Assembly (NCBI GenBank): GCA_017525025.1
Contig: JAFXUJ010000009.1
Coordinates: 1 to 51,947 of the forward strand
From: Elusimicrobiaceae bacterium
GTDB lineage: Bacteria; Elusimicrobiota; Elusimicrobia; Elusimicrobiales; Elusimicrobiaceae
DNA length: 51,947 bases
Direction: 5' to 3'
A model generated the notes under the pieces. That model was given only the letters and a program-made list of their open reading frames with translations, ran no database searches and was not told where the DNA came from. This document shows positions 1 to 8,221 of the stretch, one piece after another (the first letter of the stretch is position 1; each line of letters opens with the position of its first letter). The position numbers were made by a program, and so were the translations under genes.

Positions 1-1
1 A

Positions 2-892
2 AGTGATATCGTGCCCAATACAAGCACAGATAGTTACGAGTATATAGCACAAGCGGCCGGTGTAAATGCGCAGAGCAAACAATTGGATTATCAATTACAA
101 ATGCCGTCTTACACGGATGGGCGTATTTGTTGCGAAGGGGCCGGGTGTTCCCAACTCAACAAAGACTACCCGACTTGTGAAGCTTTGCGGCGCATGCCGG
201 ATTATGAAGTCCCCAATGAGGCTTGTACGGCCGGGCAACCGGGTGAAACGGAAGACCCTGCTCAGTGCCAAGGAACTATGCCTGTTGAAACACGACCCTG
301 TTCCGGTGGTTTTTGCGGAACGGAAACGAGGCCGTATTATTGTGATGTAAACGCCGGTGAATGGAAACCAAGCCTTGGTGCTTCTTGGGATCAAGATGCT
401 TGTACGCCGCCTCCATCTCCGCATGTTGAATTTGAGCGGGATAACAATTGCCCAAGCGGTCTTGGATATCGGGTAAGAGCAAAAACAACACACTATGATT
501 GTAACGGAAATGAAACCGGTACGACCGTTGGGGATTGGATATCCCATTGTATTGTAATGAATATGAATGGAACGGGGTATTATTGGAAATATAAAGATTC
601 GTCTCTTCTTTTTTCCGGACACTATAAACAAGACATACAAGGCTTTTTATACCAGGGCCTAAATTGGTGGTACAATAATGACTTGTGGCAGCTCTGTATA
701 GATTACCATCAGAGCCATCATGCTATTGTGCATGACGGGGGAGCGCCAGCAACACCTTGCGGTCCATCTAACGTAGGGGCAGAAGAAGTGACTTATTATG
801 TATCTTCATCGTATAATTATAGCGGCACTCCCGGTCCTACACCTTGTTGGATTACGAAGTATATCTATGAGTGTGTAGCGGACCAGCATTAA
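2..892 (+). CDS. Cys-rich protein of unknown function, 5' end outside window
   Basis: The reading frame is open from base 2 to the TAA at 890-892, and no convincing ribosome site precedes the in-frame GTG at 11, so this is probably the C-terminal part of a longer protein. The visible ~296 residues are rich in Cys (pairs such as ICCEG and CSGGFCG), Pro, Gly and aromatic residues, with many Tyr/Trp in the last 130 residues. This looks like an extracytoplasmic, disulfide-bonded protein. I recognise no family. It could be the distal part of a pilin-like or adhesin-like surface protein, given the prepilin elsewhere in the window, but nothing here proves that. A strong terminator follows 22 bp after the stop. 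Confidence 0.6.
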   Translation, partial: SDIVPNTSTDSYEYIAQAAGVNAQSKQLDYQLQMPSYTDGRICCEGAGCSQLNKDYPTCEALRRMPDYEVPNEACTAGQPGETEDPAQCQGTMPVETRPCSGGFCGTETRPYYCDVNAGEWKPSLGASWDQDACTPPPSPHVEFERDNNCPSGLGYRVRAKTTHYDCNGNETGTTVGDWISHCIVMNMNGTGYYWKYKDSSLLFSGHYKQDIQGFLYQGLNWWYNNDLWQLCIDYHQSHHAIVHDGGAPATPCGPSNVGAEEVTYYVSSSYNYSGTPGPTPCWITKYIYECVADQH

Positions 893-913
893 AGTTGTGT
901 TCTATCATTTATC

Positions 914-938
914 CCCCGGGGAAATCCCCGGGGTTTTT
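914..938 (+). terminator. Rho-independent terminator
   Basis: A perfect 8-bp GC stem (CCCCGGGG at 914-921 and 926-933) with a 4-base loop is followed by TTTTT. It ends transcription of the Cys-rich gene. Confidence 0.85.
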
Positions 939-954
939 GTTTGTCAAAAATTTC

Positions 955-1051
955 AGACCAAAGGGCCCTGTCTACTACTAGGTCCTTTTTCGTGTTAGAA
1001 ATAGGGCTTTTGGCCCTTTTTTAAACGCTCGTCTAAAGGTAAAATTAAGAT
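955..1051 (+). promoter_or_regulatory. Upstream region of protease array: dyads and candidate leaderless promoter
   Basis: Two dyads lie here. AGGGCC (962-967) can pair with GGTCCT (981-986, one G-T wobble). AGGGC (1003-1007) pairs with GCCCT (1013-1017) around TTTTG. The second dyad has its TTTTG 39 bases before the ATG, the same place as a similar dyad before the protease at 51214 (39) and the orphan at 30713 (40). A -10-like TAAAAT (1040-1045) lies exactly six bases before the ATG at 1052, which would make the mRNA leaderless. The 1003-1022 dyad followed by T6 could alternatively be a weak terminator. Confidence 0.5.
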
Positions 1052-2287
1052 ATGAAATGGGGATTTGTTTTTAGCGGCTTATTGGGCCTTTGCTTTTTGG
1101 GGCCCGATTTGTGGGCGCAGAAGGGCCGTTTGCCAAAGCGACTTATTGAGAGCGGCGAGGAAATTGCTCGCGGAGTTTCTGCATCTTCTTCTTTGCCCCA
1201 GGCTGTTGTCAATGCAGAGGAGGTGACCCGGCGGGTTGTTTCGCAGACGGAGTCTTTACGCGTGGCTTCTTCAGCTGCTGTGCCGGAAATGACTTCCTTT
1301 TCTCTGCCGGAGATTCTTTCTTACGGGGGGCGCAGATATACCCCGGGGCGCCGGACTTCCTGGGTGCCGCTTCCGCCGCAAGATGAACCGTTGGTACAGG
1401 GCTTGTTCCGTGCTTATCCCAAAGAAGATTTAGACGGCCATTCTTTTTCCGGATTTGTTTTTACCACCTCTTACAAGGGGCGTGAGGAGCGGTTTGGGGT
1501 AGTGGCGGCCCATTCTATCTCTCCGGAATATACGAAAAGTGTTTTAGGACGGTTTTTTACAGCGCGTGTCTTGTCCGGTGGACGGGCGGTTGATATCCCT
1601 GCGGAGGTAGTACAAGTTTCTCCGCCAAGTATGTTGGATTTGGCTCTTGTTAAATTCCATCCGGAAGACGAAAAACTATTTATTCCGTTTAAATTAGCCG
1701 AGCAAGAACCGGTAATCGGGGAAGTTTTGCAAGGGTTGGGATATAGTCATAACCAGGTAGCTTTTGTGCCGGGGCGTGAATTGTTGAAAAATACGTTAGT
1801 GTCTCTACGTACCCGGATGCCGTTTCCGCGCATAGACCGTGCAGGATTGTGTGGCAGTCCCCTCTTAAATGACAAACACGAAGTGGTGGCCGTTCATACG
1901 GGGAGCTCTCGTTTTGAAGCGCGCCCGACGGATGATATCGGTTTTGCAACTAAAGCCTCTTACTTGCATGCGTTGGTAAAAGCTTATCATAACGAAGAAG
2001 GGCGGGCGGTTTTCCCATTAATGTTAGGGGATGAAAAAGTGGCTGAATTAAACGTAGATGAATATATTTCCGCTGTGCGCATTATTAACGGAACAGGAGA
2101 AATGATTTTTCGGCGGGTTGTTTATCAAAAATTTCCGTATAGTTCTATTATGGATGCGCTCCCCTACGGACGGTATGTTGAAATGGATATCAGCCGGGTT
2201 GTGTGGAAAGATAAATTTCTTTCCGAAACGCGCCTTAATCCGCGTACGGTAAAGTATGATTTGAAAAGGAAGAAGATTGTGAAATAA
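1052..2287 (+). CDS. Secreted chymotrypsin-fold peptidase, Cys nucleophile (array copy 1)
   Basis: This 411-residue protein has a Sec signal peptide (hydrophobic to ~20, cleavage likely in LWA|Q), a ~100-residue N-terminal region, a PA-clan protease core (~125-300) and a C-terminal domain (~320-411). The core shows VVAAH (His154), LDLALVKF (Asp196) and GLCGSP (Cys267) in the order and spacing of the trypsin triad, followed by VAVHTGSS, which resembles the S1-pocket strand of V8-like glutamyl endopeptidases and viral 3C proteases. Cys sits where V8-type enzymes have Ser. It is the first of five tandem paralogs on the same strand, and the next gene starts 34 bp downstream. Start chosen at ATG 1052, directly after the signal-peptide-compatible leader region; no Shine-Dalgarno is evident. 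Protease fold is well supported; activity and substrate are inferred. Confidence 0.8.
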   Translation: MKWGFVFSGLLGLCFLGPDLWAQKGRLPKRLIESGEEIARGVSASSSLPQAVVNAEEVTRRVVSQTESLRVASSAAVPEMTSFSLPEILSYGGRRYTPGRRTSWVPLPPQDEPLVQGLFRAYPKEDLDGHSFSGFVFTTSYKGREERFGVVAAHSISPEYTKSVLGRFFTARVLSGGRAVDIPAEVVQVSPPSMLDLALVKFHPEDEKLFIPFKLAEQEPVIGEVLQGLGYSHNQVAFVPGRELLKNTLVSLRTRMPFPRIDRAGLCGSPLLNDKHEVVAVHTGSSRFEARPTDDIGFATKASYLHALVKAYHNEEGRAVFPLMLGDEKVAELNVDEYISAVRIINGTGEMIFRRVVYQKFPYSSIMDALPYGRYVEMDISRVVWKDKFLSETRLNPRTVKYDLKRKKIVK

Positions 2288-2321
2288 GAAGAGAAAATAT
2301 TTCCGTTTTTACTGGGTAAAG

Positions 2322-3500
2322 ATGATTAAAAAGATACTCATATTTTTATTTTTTGTGTTTGCCGTAACACAACCGGCCTGTGCGCAAAGGAACGGAGAGC
2401 GGATTTTCCGGCAATTGCGTAAGTGGTTGACAACGAGGCAAACGGCTGTCCAATTACCGGCCGCCACGGAAGAATTATCCCATTTATCTGCTGCGGTGCA
2501 TGACCAAGTAGCGGCTATGCAACAATTAACTGCTACACGAGCGGATCTATCCAAACGTGGATTTGTGCCGGTACACCCGGATTTATGGAAGCCGCTTCCG
2601 CCCGAAATGGCGGCTTATACACGAAGTGTTTTTCGGGCGCGTTCTTTGGGTGAGCAAAGTGAAGTTACTTTTTCCGGGGTGGCTTTTAAAACAACCTATT
2701 TAGGGCAAGAAGAAATGTTTGGAGTGGTAGCTGCGCATGCCTTATCGCCCGAACCGGGGATGTCGTTGTTGGGGAGTGAATTTACGGCTGAAGTGTTTGG
2801 TGAGGGGGGATTTACTACGGTACCTGCTAAATTGGTGCAGGTTTCGGCTACCAGCACGCTTGATTTGGCCCTTATAAAATTTCGCCCGGAAGATGAAAAA
2901 TTATTTACACCGCTGGCACTAGCTAAGCAGGAAGTGTCCGCTGATGAAAAAATAGTTGGCTTGGGGTTTGGCCAAGGGAAGTGGGTGCTTTCTAAGCGCA
3001 GCTTCCTGGCAAAGACACCCTTTTCCATACGAACCAGTTTTACTGTGCCGTGGGTGAACCGAGGTGGCTTATGCGGCAGTGCGGTGCTTAATGCCAAACA
3101 CGAACTGTTGGGAATTCATACCGGCAGCACACGAGATGTAGAGTATAGGGATATAGGATATGCTACTCCCGTTGAATTTTTAAACACCTTAGTAGAAGCA
3201 TATCATAATAATGGAAACGCTACGTTTCCGCTTTATTTAAACGGAGAGAAAATTGCGTCTTTGCAGCCGGATGAATTTATATCGTTTGTGCGATTGAAAG
3301 ATGACCAAGGAAGAATTATTTGGCGACGGGAAGTGCGTGATAAATTCCCGTACCAGAAAATCGTGGAAAGATTGCCTCGTGCCCGGTATATTGAGTTGTC
3401 AATAAATAAAGCGATTTGGACGGGCAATTATTTGCAGCAAGATCATCTGTTGACCCGTTCGGTGGAATACGATTTTAAAACGAGGCGGGAAGTGCGGTAA
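2322..3500 (+). CDS. Secreted chymotrypsin-fold peptidase, Cys nucleophile (array copy 2)
   Basis: This 392-residue paralog of the preceding gene has a signal peptide ending near PACAQ (~22). Triad residues are His139 (VVAAH), Asp181 (LDLALIKF) and Cys251 in GLCGSA, followed by LLGIHTGST. The C-terminal domain repeats the family pattern: an FPLYLNGEK strand, a DEF(I/Y) motif, a KFPY segment, a conserved Trp near 366 and a terminal YDFK. The Pro of the usual GxCGSP is Ala here. The gap to the next gene is five bases, so the array is probably one transcript. Function as a protease is inferred from the triad; I cannot name a characterised orthologue. Confidence 0.8.
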   Translation: MIKKILIFLFFVFAVTQPACAQRNGERIFRQLRKWLTTRQTAVQLPAATEELSHLSAAVHDQVAAMQQLTATRADLSKRGFVPVHPDLWKPLPPEMAAYTRSVFRARSLGEQSEVTFSGVAFKTTYLGQEEMFGVVAAHALSPEPGMSLLGSEFTAEVFGEGGFTTVPAKLVQVSATSTLDLALIKFRPEDEKLFTPLALAKQEVSADEKIVGLGFGQGKWVLSKRSFLAKTPFSIRTSFTVPWVNRGGLCGSAVLNAKHELLGIHTGSTRDVEYRDIGYATPVEFLNTLVEAYHNNGNATFPLYLNGEKIASLQPDEFISFVRLKDDQGRIIWRREVRDKFPYQKIVERLPRARYIELSINKAIWTGNYLQQDHLLTRSVEYDFKTRREVR

Positions 3501-3505
3501 TAGTT

Positions 3506-4738
3506 ATGAGCAAATCGGCGATTTTATTTTTATTTTTGATTTTTGCCTCCTCTTTTTTGTGGGCACAAGGTTCGTTAATGCACGCTCCCTGTAGCTTGAA
3601 AGGGATTGAAACGGCAAGCAAAATTTCCAACCGGTTTTTTGAGAGAGAAATCGCCCAACAGATCGTGTTTTCGCCATCAACCTTTGTAGCGTATACCGGT
3701 CCTGCGCCTACTCAACTGGCTATACAGGCAGCAACCCGTGTGCCTTTATACCCTACGAATGAACTGCTCACGCAGCGGTTTAAAATGTGGCCGACCCATG
3801 AAAATTTTATAAGGGGAGTGTTCCAGTCCCGCCCGGAGAACATACTTCCTCCCCGGCCGACCGGAACGAAAGAGCCCAATATGTTCTCTGGTACGATTTT
3901 CAGGGCTTATGACGGAAAGATTTATGGGGTAACGGCGGCTCATGCCATAGCGGATCACATCGGGGATCAATCCTTACAGCGGTCTTTTACGGCGGATGTT
4001 TATGTAAACGGACGGTTTCTTTCCGTCCCGGCTGAAATCATACAGGTATCGGCACCCAGTACCTTAGATTTGGCACTCGTCAAATTTCCACCGGAAGTGG
4101 AATCCTGGCTTACTCCTTTTGAAATCAGCACGGCCGTCCCCCTGCCGGGAGATGTTTTGAAAACACAAGGGTTTAGTGTGAACCGTGCCCTTTATTTATC
4201 GGAGCGCCCCCTGCTGAGTAAAAATTTGTTTTATTTGCGGGCTGTTATGGAGCTGAGCCCCACCCAGCGGCGTGGGCTATGCGGTAGCCCGGTAATAAAT
4301 GCAGAAGGAAAATTAGTGGGGGTACATATTGGTAGTGCGGAAGGGAAAAAGACGGAATCTATGTTCGTGGGCTATGCCACACAAGCCGTTTTTCTAAACA
4401 GTTTAGTACAAGCTTATCATAATGATGGGAAATTATCGGTTCCGTTTGTGTTACTGAAACAAAAGATTGTTGATTTAAATATAGATGAATATATTGCGTA
4501 TGTCCGGTTGTTGGATGCGGACGGATCGGTGGTATGGTATAAGATGCTCACATCTAAATTCCCGTACCGGGAAGTGGAGGAAATTGCCACCGGTTTTTCC
4601 CCTCGGTATTTGGAAATTGCTGTAGGACGTGTATCCTGGGATGGCAAATTATTAACGGAGGAACATGGGTTGATCCCGGCGGATGCTACTTGGTACCGGT
4701 ACGATTTTCGCACCGGGCAAACGGGTAAAATAAAGTAA
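3506..4738 (+). CDS. Secreted chymotrypsin-fold peptidase, Cys nucleophile (array copy 3)
   Basis: This is a 410-residue paralog with signal peptide to about residue 20 (FLWA|Q). The triad is His146 (VTAAH), Asp188 (LDLALVKF) and Cys259 (RRGLCGSP). The specificity strand reads VGVHIGSA, with Ile in place of the Thr found in the other copies. It has the longest N-terminal region before the core, plus the same ~90-residue C-terminal domain (NIDEYI, KFPY, Trp near 378, YDFR). No Shine-Dalgarno is evident, so it may rely on translational coupling to the gene five bases upstream. Confidence 0.8.
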   Translation: MSKSAILFLFLIFASSFLWAQGSLMHAPCSLKGIETASKISNRFFEREIAQQIVFSPSTFVAYTGPAPTQLAIQAATRVPLYPTNELLTQRFKMWPTHENFIRGVFQSRPENILPPRPTGTKEPNMFSGTIFRAYDGKIYGVTAAHAIADHIGDQSLQRSFTADVYVNGRFLSVPAEIIQVSAPSTLDLALVKFPPEVESWLTPFEISTAVPLPGDVLKTQGFSVNRALYLSERPLLSKNLFYLRAVMELSPTQRRGLCGSPVINAEGKLVGVHIGSAEGKKTESMFVGYATQAVFLNSLVQAYHNDGKLSVPFVLLKQKIVDLNIDEYIAYVRLLDADGSVVWYKMLTSKFPYREVEEIATGFSPRYLEIAVGRVSWDGKLLTEEHGLIPADATWYRYDFRTGQTGKIK

Positions 4739-4746
4739 AAAAATTT

Positions 4747-5901
4747 ATGTATAAGAATATCGGCGGAATAATTTTTTTGCTGCTAGCGGTTGTGTATCCT
4801 GCCTTTGGACAAGTGCCGGCTTCAACCGGCGCGCGTGTTGCCAGGAGTACGCAGCAGGTCACAACAGCAGCAGAATCGTTGGGAAAAGTGGTTTCGGAGG
4901 CAGTTTTTCGTTCTATCAGCCAGGGTGGTACGGGTCAATTTAAAGACGGGGTGTTTTGCGGACGCGCCAAAAAGGGCGAGAGTGCCTGGTCGGGTAGTGT
5001 TTTTGCGGTGGAAGAAAACGGAGAACGTAAAATATATGGTGTAATAGCGGCCCACTCCCTCGCTTTATTACCTACGGATTTGATCAGCGGATCTCAGGCG
5101 GATTATTCCTTACACAGAACTTTCAAACTGGAAATGCTTGATAAAACCGGCACTTTGCATACCTCTATGGGGGAAGTCGTCTGGCTTTCATCTCCTAAAA
5201 TGTGGGATATGGCGTTGGTGAAGTTTAGCCCTTGGGGGGAACATTTGTTTACTCCGTTTGAATTAAGTGACAAACTCCCCGCGTTGGGAGATATAGTAGA
5301 GCAACAAGGATTTTCCAAAGATTTATCCGTTTATGTTCCCAACCGGCAGGTAATAGACATTACGCCCCTTTCTTTTCGCACCACGATGCTTACCAACCGT
5401 TTGAAACGGGTGGGATTATGTGGGAGTCCTGTATTTATAGAAGAAGAAAGCCTGAACGAAACGTCCGTAGCTAAACTGGTAGGGATTCACACGGGTAGTT
5501 CGTGGTCCAAGGGGGATATAGATGAAGATATCGGCTACTTTACGCCAGTTACTTTTTTGAAAAAATTTGTAGAAGATTATCAAACCGGCGGGCAAGTGCG
5601 CTTCCCGGTGGAGCTAAAGGGACGTGAGGCCATTTCGCTGGCGGCAGACGAATATATTCACGCAGTTATTTTGTTTGATAATGAAGGACATGAAATTACC
5701 CGACATAAATTTGAAGAAAAATTCTCTCACCGAAAGCTGGAATCATTGGTGGATTTGTACGGCCCGTTTGAAATTGATTTTGTAGTGAAGCGTTTTCAAT
5801 GGGCTCATGTGAATCCGGAATATGTGGAATTTAGTAAAGGTTCTCATCGAATTAGATATAATTTGCGCGAAGGACAGATTGTAAAAGAAAAAAGGGAATA
5901 A
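4747..5901 (+). CDS. Secreted chymotrypsin-fold peptidase, Cys nucleophile (array copy 4)
   Basis: This is a 384-residue paralog with signal peptide to ~21 (AFG|Q). The triad is His103 (VIAAH), Asp154 (WDMALVKF) and Cys225 (GLCGSP), with LVGIHTGSS after it. The N-terminal region is about 50 residues shorter than in copies 1-3, and it shares GVFC...KG with copy 5, so copies 4 and 5 form a subgroup. A short insertion (EEESLNETS) lies between the Cys motif and the specificity strand. The C-terminal domain is conserved (ADEYI, KFSH, Trp, RYNLR). Eight bases separate it from copy 3. Confidence 0.8.
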   Translation: MYKNIGGIIFLLLAVVYPAFGQVPASTGARVARSTQQVTTAAESLGKVVSEAVFRSISQGGTGQFKDGVFCGRAKKGESAWSGSVFAVEENGERKIYGVIAAHSLALLPTDLISGSQADYSLHRTFKLEMLDKTGTLHTSMGEVVWLSSPKMWDMALVKFSPWGEHLFTPFELSDKLPALGDIVEQQGFSKDLSVYVPNRQVIDITPLSFRTTMLTNRLKRVGLCGSPVFIEEESLNETSVAKLVGIHTGSSWSKGDIDEDIGYFTPVTFLKKFVEDYQTGGQVRFPVELKGREAISLAADEYIHAVILFDNEGHEITRHKFEEKFSHRKLESLVDLYGPFEIDFVVKRFQWAHVNPEYVEFSKGSHRIRYNLREGQIVKEKRE

Positions 5902-5906
5902 CGTCC

Positions 5907-7058
5907 ATGAAGCAATTGCACTTAGTAGCTATAATGGGGTTGATTTTGGTCTGCCTGACGGCGGGCGCGGGGACGCTTTGGGCACAGCGCTCCGTTTCCC
6001 ATGGGGCGCGGGCTATGTTGCGTGGGCCCGCGTTAGCTACCCGATTACACAGACAAATTGCTCAACGAGCGTTTCAATCCGGTGCCCAAACAGGGAAAGG
6101 AATTTATCATGTTAGCCAGATAAACCAAGGGGTATTTTGCGCACATGCACAGAAGGGTAATGACGCCTTTTCGGGAGGGGTGTTTCAAGTAACTCGCGAC
6201 GGAGAAAAAGAGGTTTTTGGTTTTATAGCGGCACACTCGTTGGCGGATGTGCCGTCTGGTACGGTGGAGCGGAGGGAAAACCAATATTATTTGAATCGTT
6301 TTTTTGAAATGAAAGTGGAAGACCAATGGGGTAACCAGCATTTGGTTGAGGCAGAAGTCGTGGCATTATCTTCTCCTAAAATGTTGGATATAGCGCTTGT
6401 CAAATTTCGCCCGGGAGATGAAAAATTATTCAACCCTTTCCCATTGCGCCAAACGCCGTTAAAAGAGGGGGAGGAACTTGTATACGAAGGCTTTTCTGAA
6501 CGGATCGGTCAGGTTTCTTTTTCGCGTAAATTATTGGAGCAATCCCCCATCTCGCTACGTACGGATATGATGTGGCCCCGTTTAAAAAGGGTTGGGTTTT
6601 GTGGCGGTGCGTTGCTGGATCATCAACGACAGTTGGTGGGTATTCACACCGGGAGCCATTGCGGTTCCTCTTTGGCGGCGGATATCGGGTTTGCTACGTA
6701 TGCTCATTTTCTAAATCTGCTGGTAGATGAATTTCACCATAAGGGAAATGTAACATTTCCGTTGGAGTTGGGTGGCAAGAAAACCATAGATTTAGCTCCC
6801 GATGAGCATATCATTACCATAGATTTTTTTGATAAACACGGGGAAAAGATAGGATTGTATATAACCGGTTTTAAATTTTCATATTCAACCGTTAACGATA
6901 TAATCCAAGAAAAAACACCGCGTTATCTCCGCTTTTTAATCGGGAAGACCGGATGGTCCGACCAGGATCCGGCTTATGTGGAAGAATCGGTATCCCGGCG
7001 GGAAGTAACCTATGATTTAAAAAGAGGACGGGTGGTTTCTAAGGAAGTAGGAAGATAA
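5907..7058 (+). CDS. Secreted chymotrypsin-fold peptidase, Cys nucleophile (array copy 5)
   Basis: This is a 383-residue paralog and the last gene of the array. The signal peptide is longer (to ~26, LWA|Q). The triad is His110 (FIAAH), Asp161 (LDIALVKF) and Cys232 in GFCGGA; GxCGG is the form seen in viral 3C proteases. The specificity strand is LVGIHTGSH. The C-terminal domain is present (DEHI, KFSY, Trp, TYDLK). The stop codon lies one base from the stop of the convergent nagA gene with no terminator between them, so read-through would give antisense RNA over nagA. The N-terminal ~60 residues after the signal differ most between copies and may be propeptides. Confidence 0.8.
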   Translation: MKQLHLVAIMGLILVCLTAGAGTLWAQRSVSHGARAMLRGPALATRLHRQIAQRAFQSGAQTGKGIYHVSQINQGVFCAHAQKGNDAFSGGVFQVTRDGEKEVFGFIAAHSLADVPSGTVERRENQYYLNRFFEMKVEDQWGNQHLVEAEVVALSSPKMLDIALVKFRPGDEKLFNPFPLRQTPLKEGEELVYEGFSERIGQVSFSRKLLEQSPISLRTDMMWPRLKRVGFCGGALLDHQRQLVGIHTGSHCGSSLAADIGFATYAHFLNLLVDEFHHKGNVTFPLELGGKKTIDLAPDEHIITIDFFDKHGEKIGLYITGFKFSYSTVNDIIQEKTPRYLRFLIGKTGWSDQDPAYVEESVSRREVTYDLKRGRVVSKEVGR

Positions 7059-7059
7059 C

Positions 7060-8214
7060 TTACGCCACTTTATGTCCTGCCACGAAAGTCGCCAAAGGGG
7101 TAAGATCTTTATTCAGTAGGGTTACATCTGCGCGTAGTCCTTCTTGCAAGAGACCTCGGTCATTAAGCCCCAAAAGTCGGGCCGGATTGTGCGAAGCACA
7201 GGAAACGGCCTGCGGCAATGAAAACCCAAAATTAACCAGATTTTTAATACCTTGTACCAAGGTTAAAGCAGAGCCGGCTATTACTCGGTCCGCTGCGCGT
7301 TTCCATACTCCGCCTTCAAATACCACTTCTTCCCCGTTTGCTATAAAAGGGCCTTGGGGCTGTGCGGTAGGACGCAGGGCGTCTGTTATCAGAATAATTT
7401 GATCTTCTTTTTTCACTCGTTGTAGGAACGAAATAATCTTGGGATGAACGTGCACGCCGTCCGCAATAATTTCGCAAGATACGTCCGGACACATCAGTAC
7501 CGCCCCTGCCGCGCCGGGGGCGCGCTGAGTGAAAGCACTCATGGCATTAAAAGCGTGCGTCGCGTGGGTAACTCCGCTGCGTACACCCGAAATAAATTCT
7601 TCGTACGTGGCGTTTGTATGCCCGGCTTGTGGCAAAATGTGGTGGTGTAAACAAAAATCAATGACGGGTGTTATGCCGGGTAATTCGGGAGCCAAGGTTA
7701 TACAAGTGATCTTTCCGTTAGCGGCTTCGTATAATTCTTCCAATATGCGCACATCTGCGGGGGCAATATCTTGCGGTTTCATCACACCCGGCTTAGCGGG
7801 GGAAATAAAAGGCCCTTCCAAATGAAATCCAAGTATTTGGGCACCGGTTTCTCGTCCGATGGCCGGGGATAGGCGGCGGAGCAATTCTTTCATTTGTTGC
7901 GGTTGAGCGCAGTATAAAGTGGGGCAAAACGCGGTTACCCCGTAGTGAGCCAGTGTTTGGGACATGGCTTCCAATTCTTCCGGGGTGCCTACTTCCGGCC
8001 CGTGGCCGGCAAAACCGTGAATATGTAAATCAATGAGGCCGGGGAGCGCATACGCCCCTTTTGCGTCCAAGGTGGTGGTATCAGGAGGAAGGGAGGAATT
8101 TTCATGGGAGGGGGAAATAGAGGTAATTTTGTCCTCCGTGAGTAAAAGACTATAATTTTCCTTTATTGCGTTTGAAGTAACAAGTGTAATGTTTTCAATT
8201 AAAGTAGATGACAT
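7060..8214 (-). CDS. nagA: N-acetylglucosamine-6-phosphate deacetylase
   Basis: This protein removes acetate from GlcNAc-6-phosphate to give glucosamine-6-phosphate, the step before NagB. At 384 residues it has the family length. The amidohydrolase barrel shows the metal-site pair HIH (64 and 66), HLEGPF with Glu133, His199 (AGHTNA), His220 (THAFNAM) and the catalytic Asp278 (LITDAL). It is the last gene of a four-gene minus-strand operon (EIIA-HPr-EI, EIICB, nagB, nagA), seven bases after nagB. The 3' end abuts the convergent protease array. Confidence 0.95.
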   Translation of the reverse strand: MSSTLIENITLVTSNAIKENYSLLLTEDKITSISPSHENSSLPPDTTTLDAKGAYALPGLIDLHIHGFAGHGPEVGTPEELEAMSQTLAHYGVTAFCPTLYCAQPQQMKELLRRLSPAIGRETGAQILGFHLEGPFISPAKPGVMKPQDIAPADVRILEELYEAANGKITCITLAPELPGITPVIDFCLHHHILPQAGHTNATYEEFISGVRSGVTHATHAFNAMSAFTQRAPGAAGAVLMCPDVSCEIIADGVHVHPKIISFLQRVKKEDQIILITDALRPTAQPQGPFIANGEEVVFEGGVWKRAADRVIAGSALTLVQGIKNLVNFGFSLPQAVSCASHNPARLLGLNDRGLLQEGLRADVTLLNKDLTPLATFVAGHKVA

Positions 8215-8221
8215 ATTCCCC

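Noticed and set aside
95-640. Long open frame on the minus strand opposite the first gene
   Set aside because: It is antisense to a better frame, has no signal or domain, and its composition is what a reversed Cys/Tyr-rich gene would give.
1052-7058. Reading the five tandem genes as inactive trypsin-like pseudoenzymes because Ser is missing
   Set aside because: His and Asp are kept in all copies and the replacement is always Cys, a competent nucleophile in the same fold; random decay would give mixed residues.
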